This document shows, one piece after another, positions 52,638-61,621 of a DNA stretch of 64,000 bases; the first letter of the stretch is position 1, and each line of letters opens with the position of its first letter. Below the pieces are notes generated by a model that saw nothing but the letters and a program-made list of their open reading frames with translations, searched no databases and was not told where the DNA came from. Origin of the DNA: Sphingomonas sp. Leaf21 (GTDB lineage: Bacteria; Pseudomonadota; Alphaproteobacteria; Sphingomonadales; Sphingomonadaceae); NCBI RefSeq assembly GCF_916858675.1, contig NZ_CAKASM010000016.1, forward strand, positions 19,686 through 83,685, read 5' to 3'. Position numbers and translations under genes: made by a program.

Positions 52638-54430
52638 CAACGGCTCTCCGCCGCGCAGACGGCATAGCCGAAGGCGGGCAATTCCAACATCAGGCTGCCG
52701 GGCGCGGCCGCGGTGGGGGCGCATGTTCCGGCAAGGGTGGCGAAGCGCTGCGACCCCGTTTCGACCTGCACCGCCTGCACGATCGGCCTGGTCGAGGTGT
52801 TGAACGCGATCAGATATTCGCGACCCGTGGCGGGATCGAAGCGTGACACCGCGAACAGCCCCGGCGCATCGCCACGCGCACGGATCACCTGTCGACCGCG
52901 CGTGAGGGCCGGGTTGGCGACGCGCAGCCGCGCGAGCGTCGCGATCTCGCGGTAGAGCGGATGGCTGGTCACGAAGCTGTCGGTCGCGGTGGTCTTGGTG
53001 GTGCCGACCAGCCTGTTGTCGTTGTAGCTGGCGACCTTGCTCGCGAACATGTCCTCTCGCGCGTCCTGGTCGTTGCCGTCGCCCGCGAAACCCTGTTCGT
53101 CACCCGAATAGATGGTCGGCACGCCGCGCAGGGTCAGCAGCATGGCGTGGCCGAGTTCGACGCGCTTGCGTATCTCGTCATCCGAGGCATCGGGGTTCGC
53201 CACCCGAACGTCGTGCGCGAAGCGGCCATGATCGTGATTGCCGAGGAACGTCGGCAGGATGTCCGCCGTCGCCTCCTCCCTGGCATAGAGCACGTCGCCT
53301 TCGAACAGGCTGGAGAGGACCCGTGTCGGCCTGTTCTCCGCGACCGTCTGGATCACCGCGTTCATGAAGGCGAAGTCGAGGACCGCCGGATAGGCGGCGA
53401 TCTTGGTCCAGCGCGCGAGATAGCCGGGCTCCATCCCCGCCGTCACCTCGCCGAAGATGTGGAAGTTCGGAATCCCCTTCGCCTTCGCGCGCTCGAGCAT
53501 CGCGGGGACGAAGCTGCGCCAGAATTCCGGATTCACATGCTTGGCGGTGTCGATGCGATAGCCGTCGATGCCGAACCGGTCGATCCAGCTCCCATAGATG
53601 TCGATCATGCCCGCGATGACGCGCGGATTCTCGGTATAGAGGTCGTCCAGCCCCGAAAAGTCGCCGGTGGTCGAGCTTTCGTCCTCGAAGGTCGTGTTGC
53701 CGCGATTGTGGTAGTAGATCGGGTCGTTGAGCCAGGCCGGGGTCTTGGCGTTCTTCTCGCGCGCCGGGACATAGGGCGTGTAGGCGTAATCGGGATCGGT
53801 CAGATGCGCGAAGTTCGCCGCCGTCTGCACGTCGTCGCCGAGGAATCCGGAATTGATCGCCTTGCCGCCGACGCCGCCCTGCCGCTGATAGGGATAGGTC
53901 GCGCGATCGCGATAGGGGCAGGCCGAGCCCTCGCCGCATTCACGATACTGGATCACGTCCGCCGTGTGGTTGACGATGATGTCCATATAGACCTTCATCC
54001 CTCGCGCATGTGCCGCGTCGACGAAGGCGTGGAGATCGGCCTCGGTCCCCAGGTGCGGGTCGACGGTGGTGAAGTCGGTGATCCAGTAACCGTGATAGCC
54101 AGCGCTCTCCTGGCCCTTGGCCCCCTGAACAGGCTTGTTCTTGAAGATCGGCCCCAGCCAGATCGCTGTCGCGCCCAGCCCCTGGATATAGTCGAGCCGC
54201 CTGGTCAGCCCCTTCAGGTCGCCGCCATGATAGAAGCCCTTGTGCGTCGGATCGAAACCGGTGGTCAGCGGGCCGCCCTTCAACCCGCCGCGATCATTGG
54301 CGGTGTCGCCATTCTCGAACCGGTCGGGCAGGACGAAATAGATGACCTCGTCCTGCGGCAGTCGCTGGCGATAATCCTGCGCCGCCACCGGCGTGGCGGT
54401 GGCCAATAGGGCGAGCAACAGCGCTTTCAT
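52637..54430 (-). CDS. GH13 exported alpha-amylase / cyclomaltodextrinase-like
   Basis: 597 residues from ATG 54430. A signal peptide ends PVAAQ. GH13 regions: VYMDIIVNHTADVI (I), GYRIDTAKHVN with the nucleophile Asp (II), HIFGEVTAG with the Glu (III), TFLGNHDHGRFA with the Asp (IV). The N-terminal VIYFVLPDRFENGD loop and the long segment between regions I and II match starch-acting periplasmic or secreted alpha-amylases. It should cut imported malto-oligosaccharides into substrates for GH97 and the second GH13. Coupled to the halogenase by TCAT. Confidence 0.92.
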   Translation of the reverse strand: MKALLLALLATATPVAAQDYRQRLPQDEVIYFVLPDRFENGDTANDRGGLKGGPLTTGFDPTHKGFYHGGDLKGLTRRLDYIQGLGATAIWLGPIFKNKPVQGAKGQESAGYHGYWITDFTTVDPHLGTEADLHAFVDAAHARGMKVYMDIIVNHTADVIQYRECGEGSACPYRDRATYPYQRQGGVGGKAINSGFLGDDVQTAANFAHLTDPDYAYTPYVPAREKNAKTPAWLNDPIYYHNRGNTTFEDESSTTGDFSGLDDLYTENPRVIAGMIDIYGSWIDRFGIDGYRIDTAKHVNPEFWRSFVPAMLERAKAKGIPNFHIFGEVTAGMEPGYLARWTKIAAYPAVLDFAFMNAVIQTVAENRPTRVLSSLFEGDVLYAREEATADILPTFLGNHDHGRFAHDVRVANPDASDDEIRKRVELGHAMLLTLRGVPTIYSGDEQGFAGDGNDQDAREDMFASKVASYNDNRLVGTTKTTATDSFVTSHPLYREIATLARLRVANPALTRGRQVIRARGDAPGLFAVSRFDPATGREYLIAFNTSTRPIVQAVQVETGSQRFATLAGTCAPTAAAPGSLMLELPAFGYAVCAAESR

Positions 54431-55953
54431 GCAAAAACCTTCTGGTCGGGCGCGGCGCAATGCGCGGCGAGGAAGGCGTCGTGCGTCGGCAGCCGCGCGG
54501 CCACCTGCGCGGCGTGACGCCGGGTGAGGCTGAGGAAGTCGTGGAGCTCATCCGCCGACAGCGCATCCGCGAGCGCATGATGTCCGGCTGGCAGGATGCC
54601 CTGGCCGATCATGACCTGCACCCAGCCGGGTTCGGCGAAGAGTTCGTCGCCGTCGCGACGGAAGCGGCCATTGGCACGGAACAGCGCGATCCGCGCCGCG
54701 AGACTATCGGGCAACGGCACCGCGCGGCGCTCCGTCCAGAAGGGCTCGGTGCGCGCATTGGCGTGATAGTGGAGGATCAGGAAGTCGCGGATGGCGAGCC
54801 ATTCGGCCGCCGTCTCGCGATTATAGGCGTCGATCTCGACCGGCTGTGGGGTGGCGCCGGGCCAATAGTCGAGCAGCCGGGCGATACCCGACTGGATCAG
54901 ATGGATGCTGGTCGACTCCAGCGGTTCGAGGAAACCCGCCGCCAGCCCGAGCGCGACGCAATTGCCGACCCAGGCGCGGGCGCGCCGTCCGGTGGTGAAG
55001 CGGAGCAGGCGCGGTTCGCCCGCCGCCTCGCCGTTCAGCGCGGTGAGCAGGCGGTCGGCGGCTTCGTCGTCGGAGAGGTGGTGGCTGTCATAGACCAGTC
55101 CGTTACCGGTCCGGTGCTGCAGCGGAATGCGCCAGCGCCAGCCCGCGCCGTGCGCGATCGCGCGGGTATAGGGGGGCAGGGGCGCGATCCGCTCGCCCGC
55201 CACCGCCAGCGCGCGGTCGCAGGGCAGCAGCCCGGACCAGTCGTCGAACGGCTCGGCCAGCGTCTCGCCGATCAGCAGTGCGCGGAAGCCCGTGCAATCG
55301 ATGAAGAGGTCGCCGACATGGGCCGCGCCGCCCTCCAGCACGACATGATCGATCCGCGCCGTCGCATCACGCGCGACCGACGCGATCCGCCCCTCCACTC
55401 GCACCACGCCCATGGCTTCCGCCTGGCGGCGGAGCAACGCGGCATAGAGGCTGGCATCGAAATGATAGGCCCAGGCGAGACCGCTGGGCAGATCGGGACG
55501 GCCGGGATCGGGCGCGAAGCGGCCGCTCATCGCGGCCTGCGCGCTCGCCATATGGCCCCAGAGCGAGGCCGGGTTCGCCGCGCCGCCGCCACGCAGCCAA
55601 TATTGATGAAAGGGGACCAGCCCCAGGCCACGGCCGATGCTGCCAAAGGCGTGGAGATAGCCGCTGCCCTCTCCCGACCAGCCTTCGAACCGGATGCCGA
55701 GCTTGAAGCTGCCATTCGTCGCGCGCAGGAACTCGGCTTCGTCGAGGCCCAGCATCTGGTTGAACAGCCGGATGCCGGGGATCGTCGCCTCCCCCACGCC
55801 GACCGTGCCGATCGCATCGGATTCGATCAGCGTGATGTGGTGGGCGGACGGCAGGAACCGGGCGAGCGCCGCCGCCGCCATCCATCCGGCGGTGCCGCCG
55901 CCGACGACCACGACCCGGCGGGCGATGGGATCTGCGGAGGGGGCGGCGTCCAT
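54427..55953 (-). CDS. Flavin-dependent tryptophan-halogenase-family protein
   Basis: 508 residues. The FAD-binding GGGTAGW is at 18-24. The halogenase active Lys is K84 (GSFKLGI), the WxWxIP signature is W272-R-W274-R-I-P, and E346 lies in EPLESTS. These are at almost the same positions as in PrnA. All catalytic landmarks are intact, so an active halogenase is plausible. Members of this group next to TonB-dependent receptors are known from Caulobacter, Brevundimonas and Xanthomonas relatives, and some act on indole. The natural substrate here is unknown. It lies 61 nt after the receptor and is translationally coupled to the amylase. Confidence 0.9.
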   Translation of the reverse strand: MDAAPSADPIARRVVVVGGGTAGWMAAAALARFLPSAHHITLIESDAIGTVGVGEATIPGIRLFNQMLGLDEAEFLRATNGSFKLGIRFEGWSGEGSGYLHAFGSIGRGLGLVPFHQYWLRGGGAANPASLWGHMASAQAAMSGRFAPDPGRPDLPSGLAWAYHFDASLYAALLRRQAEAMGVVRVEGRIASVARDATARIDHVVLEGGAAHVGDLFIDCTGFRALLIGETLAEPFDDWSGLLPCDRALAVAGERIAPLPPYTRAIAHGAGWRWRIPLQHRTGNGLVYDSHHLSDDEAADRLLTALNGEAAGEPRLLRFTTGRRARAWVGNCVALGLAAGFLEPLESTSIHLIQSGIARLLDYWPGATPQPVEIDAYNRETAAEWLAIRDFLILHYHANARTEPFWTERRAVPLPDSLAARIALFRANGRFRRDGDELFAEPGWVQVMIGQGILPAGHHALADALSADELHDFLSLTRRHAAQVAARLPTHDAFLAAHCAAPDQKVFA

Positions 55954-56014
55954 GCGGCGTCTCACATTCGGGTATCCCGCGCCGGAAGAGAGGAACCGGC
56001 GCGGAATAGGGGCA

Positions 56015-58780
56015 TCAGAAGCGATAGGTAAACCCGGCGAGGAACCGGCGACCATAGCTTTGATAGTCGATCACCTCGTCGCGGCGACCGCCATTGGTGG
56101 TGACGAACGGGGTGTCGGTCAGGTTCTGGCCCTGCAGGAAGATCGACAGGCCCTTGAAGGTGCCTTCCTGGAAGTCATAGCCGATCTGGCCGTCGATGAT
56201 CGTCTCGTCGATGGCGCGGCGGCGGACGCGGTTGGCCCCGAAGCCCGACAGCTCACCCACGAAGGTCGAGCGGTAGCGAACCGAACCACGGACGTTCAGA
56301 CCCCATTTCTCGAAGAAGGCGGTGCCGTTCGCCACCCAGCGCGAATAGCCCGGAATGTCCTCGGGATCGCCGCCGGGGGTCGGCGTGATCTCGGTCTTGG
56401 TATAGGATCCGCCGCCGGTCAGGCCGAAGCCGTCGAGGAAGCCGACCACCTGACCCAGGGGCAGCGTGCCCGCCAGCTCGACGCCGTAGATCGAGCCGCC
56501 GGTGCCGTTGATCGGCCGGGTGATCCGCCCCTGAAGCGGGATGCCGATCGGCAGCGAGGCCGGAAGCGGTAGGCCGGTATAGTCGTAAGGCTGCTCAAGA
56601 TTGTAAACGAAGCTCTTGAGATCCTTGTAGAAGCCCTGCGCCGCCAGATAGCCCCGCGTGCCGAAATACTTCTCGATCGTCACGTCATAGGAGTTGGACC
56701 GGATCGGGCGGAGATAGGGGTTGCCGCCATTGCCCGAGATGATCCCCTGCGCCGTGTCGAAGCCGTAGGAGAGCGCGACGCGCATGTCGTCGAAGCGCGG
56801 GCGCATCATCTGGCGCGCCGCGGCGACGCGGAACACCCAGTCGCTGGGCAGGCGAAGCGACAGGTTGGCGCTGGGCAGGATGTCCCAGTAATTGGCGCCC
56901 TGCACGATCGGGTCGAAGCTGGTGCCGTTATAGACCAGCCCGCGCGACTTCTGCTCGGTGCCGACCGCCTGGACGCCGATATTGCCGGTCAGTTCCGCCG
57001 CGCCGAGCTGGGCCCGCAGATCGGTCTGCAGATAGGCGGTCATCAGATGCTCGGTGGTCGTATAGGCCTTGGCCGGTACGTCCGGGCTGGTGTTGGGGGT
57101 CAGCGTGTAGACGCCGCCCGCGAGCAGCGCGCGCGGATCATAGCTGAGCATCGGCCCAAGACCCAGATAGGTCAGGTCGGTCGGCGTCTGGCGATATTGC
57201 TGCGGCAGCGCCTGGATCTGTGCGCCGTTCGCCAGCGTCACGAACGCCTCGTTGGGCGCGAGCGACTTGGAATGGTCGGTGTAGTTCAGGCCGAAGCGGA
57301 TCGCATGGACGATGGGCGTTTCCAGCTCGCGCTCGATCTCGACGCGGTACTGCTTGATCTCGTCGCGGACCTTGCGATCGTTGTAATAGCCCGCCTGGCG
57401 CGTCGTGCCGCCCCAGCCGAGCGGGTCGGTCAGCTGGATGAGGTTCGGGTCGGAATAGTTCAGCGTCGGCTTGAAGACGGTGCCCGTCCGGCCGGTGGTG
57501 AAGCCCAGCGTATCGGTCGCGCCATTGCCCTGGCCATAGCCGGTGCCGCTATAGGTTTCGAACGTCGTCTCGTCGCGATCGGTCTTCGAATAGCTGAGGT
57601 CGATGAACGCGCTCCAGCCGTCATCGCCCTTATACTTGCCGTTATAACCGAACGAATAGAGCTTGGCCTTGCGCTGGAACGCATCGTTGCGGACCACCCC
57701 CTCGACGCCGTTGAACGTGCCCGAGGTGACCAGGCCGTTATTGACCGTCGCATTGGTCAGCGACGGATTGGCGCCCCATTGCAGCGGCAGCTCGATGCCG
57801 CGCTTGATCTGGTCGTCGTTGAAGTCCGAATAGAAACCGTCGAGCGTGCTGGTGAAGGTGTCGCTCATCTTCCACTGCAGCGTGCCGGAAAGACCCAGTC
57901 GCTTGAGCGTGGTCGAGGTGACATAGGATTTGGACCCGCCGATCACATCGACCGGCTGGCCGCCGACCGTCGTCTGGGCATAGCCCCAGGCATTGCCTTC
58001 CTGGATCTGGTACGGTTCGTTGAGATAGCTGGCCGACAGCGCGATGCCGATCGTGTCGTCGGCGAACTGGTCGACATAGGTGGCCGATGCGCGGTAGCCG
58101 AAATCCTTCGAACCCGCATTCAGCTTGCCGATATCGGCATAGGTGCCGCGCGCACCGACCGAGAAGACGCGCTTCCCGTAATCGAGCGGACGAATGGTCT
58201 TCAGGTCGACGGTGCCCGACAGGCCCTGGCCGATCAGTCCGGCATTGGCGGTCTTGTAGATCAGGACTTGGTTGACGACTTCGGCGGGATACTGGTCATA
58301 CTCGACCGCGCGATTGTCACCGGTCGAGGTCTGTTCGCGACCGTTGAGGAGCGTGGTCGAGAAATCGGGCGCGAAGCCGCGGATCGAGATCGCGTTGGAG
58401 CGACCGTTGACGCGCTGCGACGTGACGCCGGGCAGGCGGGCGATAGACTCCGCGATCGAGGCGTCGGGCAGCTTGCCGATATCCTCGGCCGAGACGGACT
58501 CGACGACGAGATCGCGGTTCTTCTTCTCGGCGACGGCGTTTTCCAGCGCGGCGCGGAAACCGGTGACGACGATGTCGCCGGGCTCGGACGTGGCCTGCGC
58601 ATCCTGCGCCGCGGTGTCGGCGGCGGCGCCGTCATTGGGATTGGCGCTGGTCGTCGGTGCGGGCACGATGGCGACGCTCTGCGCAGAGACCGGCGCGGCG
58701 ATGACCATGGCCAGCGTGCTGACCCCGAGCTTCAGGAACGAGCGCGCGGCATCGGCCGGCGCCACAGGGCGAACCGTCAT
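56015..58780 (-). CDS. TonB-dependent receptor of the alpha-glucan locus
   Basis: 921 residues from ATG 58780, with GGAGGGG at a good spacing and a signal peptide ending PVSAQ. A TonB-box-like DIVVTGFRAALENA at about residue 68 precedes the plug (VSAEDIGKLPDASIAESIAR, ISIRGFAPDFSTTLLNGRE). The barrel ends in TYRF. No STN domain is present. Its place ahead of two GH13 enzymes and GH97, opposite a LacI regulator, matches MalA-type maltodextrin receptors of Caulobacter. It is the first gene of the five-gene operon. Confidence 0.93.
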   Translation of the reverse strand: MTVRPVAPADAARSFLKLGVSTLAMVIAAPVSAQSVAIVPAPTTSANPNDGAAADTAAQDAQATSEPGDIVVTGFRAALENAVAEKKNRDLVVESVSAEDIGKLPDASIAESIARLPGVTSQRVNGRSNAISIRGFAPDFSTTLLNGREQTSTGDNRAVEYDQYPAEVVNQVLIYKTANAGLIGQGLSGTVDLKTIRPLDYGKRVFSVGARGTYADIGKLNAGSKDFGYRASATYVDQFADDTIGIALSASYLNEPYQIQEGNAWGYAQTTVGGQPVDVIGGSKSYVTSTTLKRLGLSGTLQWKMSDTFTSTLDGFYSDFNDDQIKRGIELPLQWGANPSLTNATVNNGLVTSGTFNGVEGVVRNDAFQRKAKLYSFGYNGKYKGDDGWSAFIDLSYSKTDRDETTFETYSGTGYGQGNGATDTLGFTTGRTGTVFKPTLNYSDPNLIQLTDPLGWGGTTRQAGYYNDRKVRDEIKQYRVEIERELETPIVHAIRFGLNYTDHSKSLAPNEAFVTLANGAQIQALPQQYRQTPTDLTYLGLGPMLSYDPRALLAGGVYTLTPNTSPDVPAKAYTTTEHLMTAYLQTDLRAQLGAAELTGNIGVQAVGTEQKSRGLVYNGTSFDPIVQGANYWDILPSANLSLRLPSDWVFRVAAARQMMRPRFDDMRVALSYGFDTAQGIISGNGGNPYLRPIRSNSYDVTIEKYFGTRGYLAAQGFYKDLKSFVYNLEQPYDYTGLPLPASLPIGIPLQGRITRPINGTGGSIYGVELAGTLPLGQVVGFLDGFGLTGGGSYTKTEITPTPGGDPEDIPGYSRWVANGTAFFEKWGLNVRGSVRYRSTFVGELSGFGANRVRRRAIDETIIDGQIGYDFQEGTFKGLSIFLQGQNLTDTPFVTTNGGRRDEVIDYQSYGRRFLAGFTYRF

Positions 58781-58984
58781 GAAATCCCCTCCAGGAAACC
58801 CCGTTTTCTTTCGACGAACGGGTATGGTTGTTAAAGCTCCAATGAATTTTGCCGACAAAAAAGGAAATGAAGCCGCATACGTATTCAATGCGGCCATATC
58901 GGCCTGTTGCATTATTACGACAGAGCCTCTGCTTAACCTGTCACAGGAAAGCCGGTATGCAGGGGCGAGGAGGATGCCCTGATC
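58781..58984. promoter_or_regulatory. Divergent control region with LacI-type operator candidate
   Basis: 204 bp between the receptor and the LacI gene. It contains the palindrome ATACGTAT (58877-58884) inside GCCGCAT/ATGCGGC arms (58872-58878 and 58888-58894). Such a CG-centred palindrome fits LacI-family operators, so it is the best candidate for the site bound by the regulator next door. Confidence 0.5.
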
Positions 58985-60016
58985 TTGGTCGGCCAGCGAA
59001 AGCCCACATCATTCGATATCGCGCAGATGGCGGGCGTGTCGCAGCCGACGGTCAGCCGTGCGCTGCGTGGCAGCCCTTCGGTCAGCGCCGCCACCCGCGC
59101 GCGGATCGAGGCGATCGCCAAGACGCTGAACTACACGGTCGACCGCGCCGCCTCCAACCTGCGAAGCGGGCAGACGCGGACGCTGGCGCTGCTGCTCTTT
59201 CGCGATCCCTCACCGGGGCGGACGCTGATCAATCCGTTCTTCCTCGGGATGCTGGGCTCGATCATGGAAAGCTGCGCGGAGGTCGGTTACGACCTGCTCG
59301 TCTCGTTCCAGAACCCGACGAGCAACTGGCAGGCGGACTATGAGGACAGCCACCGCGCCGACGGGCTGATCCTGCTCGGTTATGGCGATTATGCCGATTA
59401 CCGCGAGCAGCTCGATCAACTGGTGGCGCGCGGCACCCATTTCGTGCGCTGGGGCTCGGTCGCGCCGGGGCAGCCGGGCCTGACGATCGGCTGCGACAAT
59501 CATGCGGGCGCGCTGGCCGCGACGCGGCACCTGGTGGCGCAGGGACGGAAGCGGATCGCGTTCCTGGGCGATGCGACCGACCATTATCCCGAATTCCACG
59601 ACCGTTATCGCGGCTATCGCGACGCCCTGATCGAGGCGGATCTGGCCTGCGATCCCGCACTGCAGGTCGGCGCGATCTCCAGCGAGGAGGAGGGCGAGCG
59701 GGCCGCGCGGGCCTTGCTGGCGCGCGGCAAGCCCTTCGATGCGATCATGGCGGCGAGCGACCTGATCGCGCTCGCGGCGATGCGCGTGCTGGCGGAGGCG
59801 GGGCTGCGCGTGCCGGGCGACGTATCTCTGGTCGGGTTCGACGATATTCCGGCGGCGAGCTTCGCGCATCCGCCGCTCACCACCGTGGTACAGGACGCGG
59901 CGGCGGCGGGGCGGCTTCTGGTCCGCGCGCTGCTCGCCGAGATTTCGGGCAAGCCCCGCTTGGCCACCCTGCTGCCCGCCACGCTGGTCGTGCGCGGCTC
60001 CAGCATCCGGCCGTAA
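58985..60016 (+). CDS. LacI-family transcriptional regulator
   Basis: 343 residues. The helix-turn-helix is at about 8-30 (TSFDIAQMAGVSQPTVSRALRG), followed by a hinge helix (DRAASNLRSG at about 52-61). The periplasmic-binding-protein-like domain has LISFQ-type strands, RWGSVAPG and the late block DVSLVGFDDIPAASFAHPPL. Start is TTG 58985, with GAGGA 11 nt upstream. It is divergent from the receptor operon and 32 nt before the MFS gene. It probably represses both units until a malto-oligosaccharide or related sugar binds. Confidence 0.9.
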   Translation: MVGQRKPTSFDIAQMAGVSQPTVSRALRGSPSVSAATRARIEAIAKTLNYTVDRAASNLRSGQTRTLALLLFRDPSPGRTLINPFFLGMLGSIMESCAEVGYDLLVSFQNPTSNWQADYEDSHRADGLILLGYGDYADYREQLDQLVARGTHFVRWGSVAPGQPGLTIGCDNHAGALAATRHLVAQGRKRIAFLGDATDHYPEFHDRYRGYRDALIEADLACDPALQVGAISSEEEGERAARALLARGKPFDAIMAASDLIALAAMRVLAEAGLRVPGDVSLVGFDDIPAASFAHPPLTTVVQDAAAAGRLLVRALLAEISGKPRLATLLPATLVVRGSSIRP

Positions 60017-60048
60017 ACAACAACGATAACAGAATATTGGGAGGGGTT

Positions 60049-61530
60049 ATGGAGAAGCCGCGTCAGGGCTTTTGGGGGCTGTGGAACACCTCGTTCGGTT
60101 TTTTCGGCATCCAGATCGGCTTCGCCCTGCAAAACGCCAATGTCAGCCGCATCTTCCAGTCGCTGGGTACGGCCGAGAAGGATCTGGCGTTCCTGTGGAT
60201 CGCGGCGCCCTTGACCGGGCTGCTCGTCCAGCCGGTGATCGGCCATTATAGCGACCGGACCTGGGGACGTTTCGGGCGGCGGCGACCCTATTTCCTGGCG
60301 GGGGCCGTACTCGCGACGCTGGCGCTGGTGGGGATGCCCAATGCGGGCGGTCTGCTCGCCGCCGCGATGCTGCTCTGGCTGCTCGACGCCTCGCTCAACA
60401 TTTCGATGGAGCCGTTCCGCGCCTTTGTCGGCGACATGCTGCCCAGTCGCCAGCGGACGGCGGGCTATGCCTTCCAGACCGGGTTCATCGGCGCGGGCGC
60501 GGTACTCGGGTCGCTGGCACCGATGCTGCTGACCGACGTCTTCCACGTGGCCAATGTGGCGGGGCCGGGCGAGGTGCCGCCATCGGTCCGCTATGGCTTC
60601 TATATCGGCGCGGCGGCATTGTTCGTCGCGGTGCTGTGGACCGTGCTGACCACGCGCGAATATTCGCCGCAGCAGCTTGCCGCCTTCGCCGACAATGACG
60701 CGGGGCAGGTGACGCATGGCGACGCGGCGCCGCGCGACCGGATCGGCTCCGCGCCGGTCTGGATCGTCGCCGGCATCGCGATCGTCATCGCGGTCGGTGC
60801 GCTGGGACTCGACAAGCCGGTCTATCTGCTCGGCGGCGGCCTGATCGCGTTCGGGCTGGCGCAGATCGTCAGCGCGATGCTGGTGCGGGGCGGGAAGGGG
60901 CGTAACGCGCTCAGCCAGATCCTCGCCGATCTCGCCGCGATGCCGGATACGATGAAGCGGCTGGCGCTGGTCCAGTTCTTCACCTGGTCGGCGCTGTTCA
61001 TCATGTGGATCTACACCACGCCGATCGTCGCGTTGCGCGTCTTCCACACCAGCGACGCATCGAGCGCGGCCTTCAACGAAGGGGCCAATTGGGTCGGCGT
61101 ACTCTTCGCCGTCTATAGCGGGGTCGCCACCCTCTGGGCCTTTGTGCTGCCACCGCTGGCGCGCGCGATCGGGCGGCGCAATACCCATGTCGTCGGGTTG
61201 CTATGCGGCGCGATCGGGTTCGCGTGCTTCCTGGTGATCCGCGACGCCTGGTGGCTGCTGGGCGCGATGGTCTTCGTGGGCATCGCCTGGGCATCGATCC
61301 TGACCATGCCCTATGCGATCCTCTCGGCCGCGCTGCCCGCCGACAAGCTTGGCATCTATATGGGCCTGTTCAACATCTTCATCGTGCTGCCGCAGCTGAT
61401 CGTGTCGTCGATCATGGGCGCGGTGGTAAGCCATTTCTTCCCCGACAATCTGGTCTGGGCGATGGCGATCGCGGCGGGGGTGATGGGACTGGCCGCTCTG
61501 GCGATGTTGCGCGTTGCCAGGGATGCCTGA
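60049..61530 (+). CDS. MFS disaccharide transporter (SLC45/MalY-like)
   Basis: 493 residues from ATG 60049, with GGGAGGGG directly upstream. Twelve membrane helices are expected. Markers are GFWGLWNTSFGFFGIQIGF at the N-terminus and GHYSDRTWGRFGRRRPYF at about residue 65, the loop-2/3 motif of the sugar:cation and SLC45/SUC family. Also seen are MEPFRAFVGDMLPSRQRTAG and, near the end, MPYAILSAALP. It would carry maltose or another glucoside through the inner membrane to the cytoplasmic GH13. It follows the LacI gene by 32 nt. Confidence 0.9.
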   Translation: MEKPRQGFWGLWNTSFGFFGIQIGFALQNANVSRIFQSLGTAEKDLAFLWIAAPLTGLLVQPVIGHYSDRTWGRFGRRRPYFLAGAVLATLALVGMPNAGGLLAAAMLLWLLDASLNISMEPFRAFVGDMLPSRQRTAGYAFQTGFIGAGAVLGSLAPMLLTDVFHVANVAGPGEVPPSVRYGFYIGAAALFVAVLWTVLTTREYSPQQLAAFADNDAGQVTHGDAAPRDRIGSAPVWIVAGIAIVIAVGALGLDKPVYLLGGGLIAFGLAQIVSAMLVRGGKGRNALSQILADLAAMPDTMKRLALVQFFTWSALFIMWIYTTPIVALRVFHTSDASSAAFNEGANWVGVLFAVYSGVATLWAFVLPPLARAIGRRNTHVVGLLCGAIGFACFLVIRDAWWLLGAMVFVGIAWASILTMPYAILSAALPADKLGIYMGLFNIFIVLPQLIVSSIMGAVVSHFFPDNLVWAMAIAAGVMGLAALAMLRVARDA

Positions 61531-61534
61531 GGCA

Positions 61535-61621
61535 ATTCCTCCCCGCCACGGGGCGGTGGCAGGGCGTTAGCCCTGACGGAGGGGGCACGCGGGACGCCCT
61601 TTCCCCCATGCCGGGGAGGAT
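61535..61621. repeat. Palindromic element with TCCTCCCCG ends
   Basis: TCCTCCCCG (61537-61545) pairs with CGGGGAGGA (61612-61620). Inside is AGGGC-GTTA-GCCCT (61561-61574). Its ends resemble those of the 48796-48930 element. It separates the convergent MFS and histidine kinase genes; its right end touches the kinase stop codon. Confidence 0.65.
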
